Shown: piece after piece, positions 1-5,157 of the stretch | Position numbering within the stretch: position 1 is the stretch's first letter | How the letters are laid out: every line of letters starts with the position of its first letter | NCBI GenBank assembly: GCA_964462295.1 | Contig: CAYWXH010000080.1 | Location: 1 to 7,802 of the forward strand | Source: JALVIU01 sp964462295 | GTDB lineage: Bacteria > Atribacterota > JALVIU01 | Length of the DNA: 7,802 bases | Direction of reading: 5' to 3' | Position numbers and translations under genes: made by a program | The notes under the pieces: generated by a model | Told to the model about the DNA's origin: nothing | Databases searched by the model: none | Seen by the model: only the letters and a program-made list of their open reading frames with translations

Positions 1-247
1 GAGGAGTGCCACAGGCACGAGTGATGCAATCTCTGGTACCCAGGTCCCCTCCTGTTTCCCAAATCTGTCATTGCGAGGAGGGACGGCTTTTGTCCCGACG
101 TGGCAATCTCTGGTACCGAAAGACCATACGAACGAGAATGAGGGAACCCCAAAAGAGAGATTGCCACGGCCCCTGACAGGGCCTCGCAATGACAGGGTGT
201 GGGGCCCCGCAGATTGCCACGGCTCCTGGCGGATTCTCGCAATGGCA
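1..247. repeat. Cluster of four palindromic CATTGCGAG...GCAATCTC repeat units
   Basis: Four related units fill this GC-richer, non-coding stretch. Unit 1 (1-40, cut by the window edge) and unit 2 (about 65-117) lie in one orientation and share the 15-mer GCAATCTCTGGTACC at 26-40 and 103-117. Unit 3 (about 156-195) and unit 4 (about 211-247) are inverted and share AGATTGCCACGGC at 158-170 and 211-223. Units 2-4 each have an outer ATTGC/GCAAT stem (70-74/103-107, 160-164/186-190, 213-217/239-243). Inner stems differ in sequence but keep pairing: GTGCC/GGCAC at 6-10/14-18, GGGAC/GTCCC at 80-84/92-96, GGCCC/GGGCC at 168-172/179-183. Units 2 and 3 together form a larger inverted repeat. From memory, similar dispersed palindromes occur in many bacterial genomes. 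They carry no protein and are probably non-autonomous elements. Adjacent to the uxaC 3' end, they could fold in its mRNA. Confidence 0.85.
65..195. repeat. Long interrupted inverted repeat formed by units 2 and 3
   Basis: The 14-mer CTGTCATTGCGAGG at 65-78 is perfectly complementary to 182-195. Inside it, CGTGGCAATCTCT at 99-111 is perfectly complementary to 156-168. The two arm pairs enclose a 44-nt centre. Transcripts from either strand could therefore fold either as two separate hairpins or as one large cruciform-like structure. Confidence 0.8.
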
Positions 248-249
248 TC

Positions 250-1617
250 TCATCTTTCATAGAAAAGAGTATAAGGCCCCCTATAGCTTACCCATTCTAC
301 AAGGTTTATAGCCTGCTTTAAGGGGAGCTGTCCCCTCTCTACCCATTCACCCACCACAGATGAGAGTACCCGTCTAAACATCTCTGTACGAGAACCATAA
401 GAGAGAAGTTTACGAGAATCTGTTACCATCCCGGCAAAGTTATAAAGTAGGTCTACTGTTGCTATATATTTAAGGTGCATCTCCATTCCAAAAGGGGTAT
501 CATTAAACCACCAAGCAGCACCTATACTTACATTGGGAAATGCACGGGCAATAGTGGCTATTGTAGGAAGGTGTGTAGGATCAAGTACATAGAGTACTAC
601 TTTTAATTTTCCATCAAAGTGATTAAGGAAATATCTCAAGTTCCCTGCAATATCTAGTGCATTTGTGGAGATATCCCCACCCGAATCAGGCCCTAAACTA
701 TTATATAAACTATCCCTATAGTCTCTTAATGCACCTATATGAAGTTGCATAACCCAATTGGTTTTAGTATTTAGCTCTCCAAATCTAATGAGCATAAAGG
801 CCTTAAATTTATATACCTCTTCCTTTTCTAATCTATCTCCCTTGATAGCCTTTACATAAATCTTCTCCGCATCTTCTCTATCCACATGAAACGATATGGG
901 TCTAGTTATACCATGATCACTTGCCACACATCCATATAGGTCAAATCTATTGTGGCTTTTTTCAAGGGCAGTTAGAAAACCTTTAAAATTAGAGATATCC
1001 TCACCCTCGCCCTCTCCTAATTTTTCTATATATTCTCTCCATCCCTCTTTTTCTATATTCATAGCCTTATCTGGTCTCCAGGTAGGGGTAATGCGTATGC
1101 CCTTTACATCCTCCTGTGCCCTCTTGTGCAAGCTAAGTGTATCTTGGGGGTCATCTGTAGTAGATAGGATCTTTACATTCATCTTTTTTAATAACTCTTG
1201 GGGTCTCATATCGGGAGATTTTAATAGTGCTAGGGTCTTATCCCAAATTTTTTCTCCAGTATGCCCTGAGACAACCTCATCTATGCCAAATACCCTTTTT
1301 AAATCAAGATGAATCCATTCATAAACAGGATTTCCTACAAGTTCTGGCATCACCTTTGAAAGTGTTAACCACTTTTCCTTATTAGTTGCGCTTCCTGTAA
1401 TCCTCTCTTCAGGAACTCCTCTCTTTCTCATAAGTTCCCACACATAGTGATCTGTCGCCCCTTCTACTTCCCATATATCAGCCCATGGTCTATTTTCTAC
1501 AATCTCTTCTATATTCGCATGATTATGGGGATCCACTATGGGAAGGTCTCTTATAGTATCATATAAAACTTCTGCAGTACTATTTGTAAGCAAATACTTA
1601 TCATCTAAAAAACTCAT
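250..1617 (-). CDS. uxaC: Uronate (glucuronate/galacturonate) isomerase UxaC
   Basis: Cytoplasmic isomerase of the amidohydrolase-superfamily TIM-barrel type. The family converts D-glucuronate to D-fructuronate and D-galacturonate to D-tagaturonate, the first step of hexuronate breakdown. The 455 residues are close to the family's usual ~470. Family landmarks appear in order: metal-binding HxH in DPHNHA (H31, H33), STTDD (152-156), TWRPDK (179-184), CVASDHGI (230-237), QLHIGALR (291-298), WWFND (369-373) and GMVTDSRKLLSY (396-407), where D400 and R402 match the conserved strand-8 Asp and following Arg. The ATG start is backed by a strong Shine-Dalgarno, GAAGGAGGG, ending 4 nt upstream. The very C-terminus (RGPYTLFYER) differs from the usual N-A-x-x-Y-F ending. 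No other uronate gene is nearby. Upstream lies cheW with an intrinsic terminator between them; the repeat cluster starts right after the stop. Which uronate is the natural substrate cannot be read from the sequence. Confidence 0.95.
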   Translation of the reverse strand: MSFLDDKYLLTNSTAEVLYDTIRDLPIVDPHNHANIEEIVENRPWADIWEVEGATDHYVWELMRKRGVPEERITGSATNKEKWLTLSKVMPELVGNPVYEWIHLDLKRVFGIDEVVSGHTGEKIWDKTLALLKSPDMRPQELLKKMNVKILSTTDDPQDTLSLHKRAQEDVKGIRITPTWRPDKAMNIEKEGWREYIEKLGEGEGEDISNFKGFLTALEKSHNRFDLYGCVASDHGITRPISFHVDREDAEKIYVKAIKGDRLEKEEVYKFKAFMLIRFGELNTKTNWVMQLHIGALRDYRDSLYNSLGPDSGGDISTNALDIAGNLRYFLNHFDGKLKVVLYVLDPTHLPTIATIARAFPNVSIGAAWWFNDTPFGMEMHLKYIATVDLLYNFAGMVTDSRKLLSYGSRTEMFRRVLSSVVGEWVERGQLPLKQAINLVEWVSYRGPYTLFYER

Positions 1618-1644
1618 ATAACCCTCCTTCTCTGAAAAAATCCA

Positions 1645-1667
1645 TAAAAAAAGGGCCTTTCGGCCCT
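1645..1667 (-). terminator. Rho-independent terminator after cheW
   Basis: On the minus strand AGGGCC-GAAA-GGCCCT forms a perfect 6-bp GC-rich stem with a GAAA tetraloop (1667-1652), followed at once by a run of seven T (1651-1645). It begins about 5 nt after the cheW stop and ends about 15 nt before the uxaC Shine-Dalgarno, so it separates the two genes transcriptionally or attenuates uxaC. Confidence 0.92.
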
Positions 1668-1671
1668 AGGT

Positions 1672-2196
1672 CTATGCTGTAACTTCTTCTTCCTTATTCT
1701 CCTCAGTAATAAGGTCTTTTCTATCTTGAAGTTCAAGAAGATGTTCCTTTTCCGTTTCTGTAAATACCTTGGAGAGATCAAGGAGTATGAGCATTCTATC
1801 CTCAAGTTTACCCACACCTTTTAGGTATTCAGAACCTATACCTGCGATAATAGGAGGTGGTGGCTCAATGGCATCACTTGTAATCCTAAGTACCTCTGTT
1901 ACTGCATCTACAATCATCCCCACAAGTTTTCCATCTATTTCAACAACTATAATCCTCGAATTCTTATCATACTCTTTCTTTTCCATCCCAAATCTCTTCC
2001 GAAGGTCAATCACAGGGATAACTTTCCCACGAAGATTTATAACACCTTCTACAAATTCAGGTGCCCTGGGGATTTTAGTAATCTCGATCATTCTATTAAT
2101 TTCTTGGACCTCTGAAATCTCAACTCCATACTCTTCATTCCCGATTTTAAATACAACAAGCTGAAGTTCAGTTACATTCTTTTTTTCCTCATCCAT
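1672..2196 (-). CDS. cheW: Chemotaxis coupling protein CheW
   Basis: Cytoplasmic adaptor that links chemoreceptors to the CheA kinase in signalling arrays. At 174 residues it is a single CheW domain (about 10-150) plus a short charged tail. The domain opens with LQLVVFKIGNEEYGVEI (11-27). The hallmark GVINLRGKVIPVIDLRKRFG covers 51-70, with the conserved Arg at 56. Later landmarks are VGMIVDAVTEVLRI, a proline run (EPPPPI), YLKGVGKLEDRMLILLDLSKV and an acidic C-terminus (about 152-174) that looks non-globular and is slightly longer than usual. The ATG is preceded by GGGGGAAG about 8 nt upstream. A strong sigma-70-like promoter lies at 2237-2265 and an intrinsic terminator follows the stop, so cheW appears to be its own transcription unit. 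No cheA, receptor or other che gene is in view, so the signalling array it serves is unknown. Confidence 0.96.
   Translation of the reverse strand: MDEEKKNVTELQLVVFKIGNEEYGVEISEVQEINRMIEITKIPRAPEFVEGVINLRGKVIPVIDLRKRFGMEKKEYDKNSRIIVVEIDGKLVGMIVDAVTEVLRITSDAIEPPPPIIAGIGSEYLKGVGKLEDRMLILLDLSKVFTETEKEHLLELQDRKDLITEENKEEEVTA
1724..1738. repeat. Perfect 15-nt palindrome inside the 3' end of cheW
   Basis: TCTTGAA (1724-1730), a central G, then TTCAAGA (1732-1738) is a perfect 7-bp inverted repeat with a one-base centre. It lies in codons for the CheW tail, about 107 nt upstream of the uxaC ATG. It may be chance or a regulator site for uxaC. No function is shown. Confidence 0.6.
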
Positions 2197-2236
2197 ATCT
2201 ATTCTTCCCCCTTTCAGCTTTCTAAGGCTTTATATC

Positions 2237-2265
2237 ATTTTAAAATAAGTAAAAACATTTGTCAA
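2237..2265 (-). promoter_or_regulatory. Sigma-70-type promoter for cheW
   Basis: On the minus strand TTGACA (2265-2260) is followed after exactly 17 nt by TAAAAT (2242-2237), a perfect -35 and a 5-of-6 -10. Transcription should start near 2230, giving a leader of about 35 nt before the cheW ATG. The promoter lies wholly between the acetyltransferase stop (2279) and cheW. No sigma-28-like motif was noticed. Confidence 0.8.
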
Positions 2266-2278
2266 GATAATTCAAAGA

Positions 2279-2848
2279 TTATTCTTCAATATATCTTAAT
2301 AATTTCCCTATACTGCTACCCTTGAACTCATCCCTTAATATATCCATAAATATTATATCATACCTTTTTCCTGCTACAAATTTTGCACCTCTTCTCCTAC
2401 CTATCTCCTTAAATCCACATTTTTTATAAGAAGAAATGGCCCTCCTATTATATTCATACACTTCCAACATCACATTTTCAAGCCCCAGTATTCCAAATGC
2501 AAAATCTAATAAAAGCCTCATAGCCTCTGTTCCATATCCTTTTCCCCAATAATCTTTCTCCCCTATAAATATCCCTACCTCACATGTCCTATTTACAAAA
2601 TCCAATTTCTGAAGACCACAATTTCCTATGGGTTCATCAATCTCCTTATCCACTATAGCAAATACATATTCTTTCGAAAGTTTCTCCAATATCTCTCTTT
2701 CTCCATTAAGGGTTATCATGGAAGAGAAAACAGTAAGATTTACTGCTACTTCAGGATCATTTAACCACCTCGTATATCTTTCTGCATCATCGGGATTGAT
2801 TGGAGAAAGATAGCAAAGGTCACCTTCGAGTTTTCGAAAATATTTCAT
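2279..2848 (-). CDS. GNAT-family N-acetyltransferase (RimJ/RimL-like)
   Basis: Acetyl-CoA-dependent acyltransferase of the RimJ/RimL/SpeG-like branch of the GNAT superfamily. From the chosen ATG at 2848 it has 189 residues. The N-terminal strand LEGDLCYLSPINPDDAERY (7-25) is the typical opening of this branch, followed by TRWLNDPEV. The acetyl-CoA pyrophosphate loop is YWGKGYGTEAM (100-110). The C-terminal landmark is YEYNRRAISSYKKCGFKEIGR (131-151), with the conserved Asn and the SYxKxGF segment. The reading frame is open further, to a TTG at 2860, but TTG GAG GGG is itself the Shine-Dalgarno (GGAGGGG, about 5 nt before the ATG), so the shorter start is preferred. A promoter lies at 2877-2905. 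The gene is followed after 13 nt by the cheW promoter with no terminator between, so readthrough into cheW is possible. The substrate (protein N-terminus, polyamine, antibiotic or nucleotide sugar) cannot be told. Confidence 0.9.
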   Translation of the reverse strand: MKYFRKLEGDLCYLSPINPDDAERYTRWLNDPEVAVNLTVFSSMITLNGEREILEKLSKEYVFAIVDKEIDEPIGNCGLQKLDFVNRTCEVGIFIGEKDYWGKGYGTEAMRLLLDFAFGILGLENVMLEVYEYNRRAISSYKKCGFKEIGRRRGAKFVAGKRYDIIFMDILRDEFKGSSIGKLLRYIEE

Positions 2849-2876
2849 AATCCCCTCCAAACTATAATTTAAAGAA

Positions 2877-2905
2877 AAAATAACACACTATCCACTATCT
2901 GTCAA
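2877..2905 (-). promoter_or_regulatory. Sigma-70-type promoter for the acetyltransferase gene
   Basis: Minus-strand TTGACA (2905-2900), a 17-nt spacer, then TATTTT (2882-2877). The -35 is perfect and the -10 matches 4 of 6. The predicted start near 2870 gives a short leader carrying the GGAGGGG ribosome site before the ATG at 2848. Confidence 0.68.
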
Positions 2906-3018
2906 TACATGAAGAGGCTATCCCTATTTAAGGCCACCTTATCGCAATATTCTATATTAGTTTCTTTATAAATCAATTTCTCTATAGTAATAAAATTTTA
3001 ACATAAAATATGAAAAAT

Positions 3019-3053
3019 GCAACAGGCCAATCTCAGCAAATTTATGATAAAAT
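3019..3053 (+). promoter_or_regulatory. Possible promoter region for the kinase operon
   Basis: Overlapping -10-like hexamers TATGAT (3043-3048) and TAAAAT (3048-3053) lie 35-45 nt before the GTG start of the first kinase. The best -35 match for the first is weak (GCAACA at 3019-3024, 18-nt spacer, 3 of 6). The placement is sensible but the match is poor. The rest of the 2906-3018 intergenic stretch is AT-rich with nothing I can identify. Confidence 0.3.
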
Positions 3054-3087
3054 AGAAATAATAGAAACTGGAAAGGGGTGGTAGTTA

Positions 3088-4011
3088 GTGATTCTTGGAG
3101 TAGATGGGGGAGGGACAAAAACAAAGGTTGTAGTTGTAGATAAAGAGGGAAATATACTCCGTGAAGGGATAGGTGGCCCAGGGAATCATCTTGTTGTAGG
3201 GGTAGATGGGGTTGTCAAATCGATAGTCCAAGGGCTTGGTGATTATAGAAATCATGCTTTTGATATTGCCATAATAGGTATGGGAGGTGCAGGGTTTGAA
3301 CCCAGTGTAAGAAAAAGATTGGCAAATGAGATAAAAAAGGTAATAAATGCAAAAACAATAGAGGTATATAATGATTGTTATGTAGCACTTATTGGGGCAA
3401 TTGGTAAGAGAAAAAAAGGAATGATTATACTCTCTGGAACAGGTTCCATGGTAATAGGTATAGATAGTGCAAATAGATATTATAAAGCAGGGGGATGGGG
3501 TCATTTATTAGGTGATGAAGGAAGTGGATACCGCATATCCTATGATGCGATAAGGGCTGTTATGAGCTATTGGGAAGGAATGGGACCTTACACAATACTT
3601 GTAGATGCCCTATCGACACATTTTGGATTCAGCTCATTTCAAGATGTTATCGACTTTTTCTATATAAAGGGTGGGGATAGAAAAAAGGTAGCCTCATTTT
3701 CTCCTTCTGTAGTAAGGGCTGCAAAAGAGGGGGATTTTATTGCAAATAAAATACTTAGAGATAATATAAAATCACTAGTCCGTGGGGTAGGTAGCGTAAA
3801 AATTAAAATAAAGGATGATTATGTCTCATATGGTGGTGGAATGTTTAACTCAAATTACTACAAAACTATAGTAGGTGAAGAGTTGCAAATCATGGGTTTT
3901 GAGCTTAAAAAACCAGTACTTTCTCCTATAGGGGGCGCACTGTTTATGGGTTTTTCAAAATTAGGGATTCTATCTGATAATATATTTAATAAATTAAAGG
4001 CTATAGAGTAA
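3088..4011 (+). CDS. BadF/BadG/BcrA/BcrD-type kinase, probable N-acetylhexosamine kinase
   Basis: Cytoplasmic sugar kinase of the ASKHA fold, 307 residues, the usual length for N-acetylglucosamine kinase-like members. The ATP phosphate-1 motif is ILGVDGGGTKTKVVVVD (2-18). ND at 95-96 (VYNDCYVAL) is the likely catalytic-base region. SGTGS (116-120) is phosphate-2, and GGWGHLLGDEGSGY (135-148) is the family signature. VSYGGGMFNS near 247-256 is the adenosine-binding segment, and the chain ends with PIGGALFMGF. The GTG start is the only good choice: a TAG lies two codons upstream in frame, and GGAAAGGGG provides ribosome binding. The stop overlaps the next start as TAATG. Known family members phosphorylate GlcNAc, glucosamine or, as in clostridial MurK, both GlcNAc and MurNAc. 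The AnmK partner favours cell-wall amino sugars, but that substrate is inferred. Other family members are benzoyl-CoA reductase or dehydratase activators; the lack of their Cys cluster argues against that role. Confidence 0.88.
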   Translation: MILGVDGGGTKTKVVVVDKEGNILREGIGGPGNHLVVGVDGVVKSIVQGLGDYRNHAFDIAIIGMGGAGFEPSVRKRLANEIKKVINAKTIEVYNDCYVALIGAIGKRKKGMIILSGTGSMVIGIDSANRYYKAGGWGHLLGDEGSGYRISYDAIRAVMSYWEGMGPYTILVDALSTHFGFSSFQDVIDFFYIKGGDRKKVASFSPSVVRAAKEGDFIANKILRDNIKSLVRGVGSVKIKIKDDYVSYGGGMFNSNYYKTIVGEELQIMGFELKKPVLSPIGGALFMGFSKLGILSDNIFNKLKAIE

Positions 4012-5156
4012 TGTTTTACAAAGATGCCAGCACAGAAAGATTTATAATAGGTGGGATGTCAGGGACATCATCAGATGGTGTAACTTTTGCGTTAATTAGG
4101 ACAAAGGGAGCTTATATAGAGAAAAGGATTGCATTTTTAGATTATGTAGATATAAAATACCCTAAAGAGCTCAGAGAAGAAATCTTCTCCCTCTATCCTG
4201 GAAAAAAATTCTGTATCGAAAATATTGCAAAAATAGAACATAAAGTAATGGGCCTTTACATAAACGCTATAGAACACCTACTAAAAAAGACAAACATTCC
4301 CAAAAAAGAGATTTCTCTTATCTCTTATCAGGGCCCTATCCTATATTATGCCCCGCCATTATGCATAGAACTCTCAAGACCTTCCAAGATAAAAGAGACC
4401 TTTGATATCCCTGTCATATCCCACTTAAGGGAGCAAGATATTGCAGCAGGTGGTCGTGGGGCCCCTCTTTCCCCATATGTAGATTACCTTTTGTTTCATA
4501 ATAAGACAAAAGGACGTATAATTCAAAATATAGGTGGTATAGCAAATCTGACAGCTATATTTCCTGGGCAATCTATAGATGAAGTAATATCTTTTGACAC
4601 TGGTCCTGGAAATATGATTATAGATTATCTTGTAAATGAGTTTTTTGAAAAACCATACGATAAAGATGGAGAGATTGCAAAATCTGGAAAAGTAAGTAAA
4701 AAATTACTCGATTGGCTTATGATGCATCCATATATTAAAAAAAATCCTCCAAAGACTACAGGAAGAGAGGTATTTGGGGAAACATTTGGGAAAAAAGTCA
4801 TATTAAAGGCAAAAGAGTTGGGTATTTCAAAGGAAGACACTATAGCCACTCTTACCCTATTTACTGTAGAGGCCATACTGCTGAATTATAAAAAATTTGT
4901 ATTTCCCTATGGTAGAATAGATGAGATTATATTGGGAGGTGGTGGAGTATACAATAAAACCCTTATCAAGATGCTGAAGGAAAGACTGCCTGGTATCGAA
5001 ATCCATACACACAAAGATTATGGGATCCCTGATGAGGCAAGAGAGGCACTTACTTGGGCAATATTGGGAGATGAGACATTCTGTGGTATACCCTCAAACC
5101 TTCCACACATCACAGGTGCAAAGAAAAAGGTCTTACAAGGGAGTATAACCTTATAA
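4011..5156 (+). CDS. anmK: Anhydro-N-acetylmuramic acid kinase family protein, divergent sugar-side motifs
   Basis: ASKHA-fold kinase. Canonical AnmK opens the 1,6-anhydro ring of anhydro-MurNAc and phosphorylates it to MurNAc-6-P during murein recycling. The 381 residues match the family. Conserved features are GGMSGTSSDGV (14-24), DIAAGGRGAPLSPYVD (143-158), QNIGGIANLT (172-181), FDTGPGN (195-201, with D196 as the expected catalytic Asp), KPYDKDG, TTGREVFGE, GGGGVYN and a C-terminal PDEAREALTWA. Departures: the usual G-x-H-G-Q-T block reads SYQGPI (105-110), the usual Q-I-G-D block reads ELSR (120-123) with a loop about four residues shorter than in E. coli AnmK, and DGVD reads DGVT. The ATP side and catalytic Asp are intact. 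Translation is coupled to the upstream kinase by TAATG, with a weak AAAGG at 3996-4000. The gene ends one base short of the convergent sensor-kinase gene. Substrate may differ from anhydro-MurNAc. Confidence 0.9.
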   Translation: MFYKDASTERFIIGGMSGTSSDGVTFALIRTKGAYIEKRIAFLDYVDIKYPKELREEIFSLYPGKKFCIENIAKIEHKVMGLYINAIEHLLKKTNIPKKEISLISYQGPILYYAPPLCIELSRPSKIKETFDIPVISHLREQDIAAGGRGAPLSPYVDYLLFHNKTKGRIIQNIGGIANLTAIFPGQSIDEVISFDTGPGNMIIDYLVNEFFEKPYDKDGEIAKSGKVSKKLLDWLMMHPYIKKNPPKTTGREVFGETFGKKVILKAKELGISKEDTIATLTLFTVEAILLNYKKFVFPYGRIDEIILGGGGVYNKTLIKMLKERLPGIEIHTHKDYGIPDEAREALTWAILGDETFCGIPSNLPHITGAKKKVLQGSITL

Positions 5157-5157
5157 G

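Noticed and set aside
1..247. CRISPR array
   Set aside because: Units are palindromic, in mixed orientation, unevenly spaced and not identical; no cas genes are present.
68..262. Overlapping short open frames on both strands in the repeat cluster
   Set aside because: They simply traverse the palindromic repeats, have no family resemblance and no proper ribosome site, and one runs into the end of uxaC.
950..1312. 120-residue plus-strand open frame within uxaC
   Set aside because: Shadow of a well-conserved enzyme; no ribosome site or domain seen.
1614..1817. 67-residue minus-strand open frame across the cheW end and terminator
   Set aside because: Runs out of frame through cheW and the terminator hairpin; basic, low-complexity product.
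3085..3504. 139-residue open frame antisense to the first kinase
   Set aside because: Composition rich in Tyr, Ile, Cys and Phe is what antisense of an AT-rich gene gives; the plus-strand kinase has clear family motifs.
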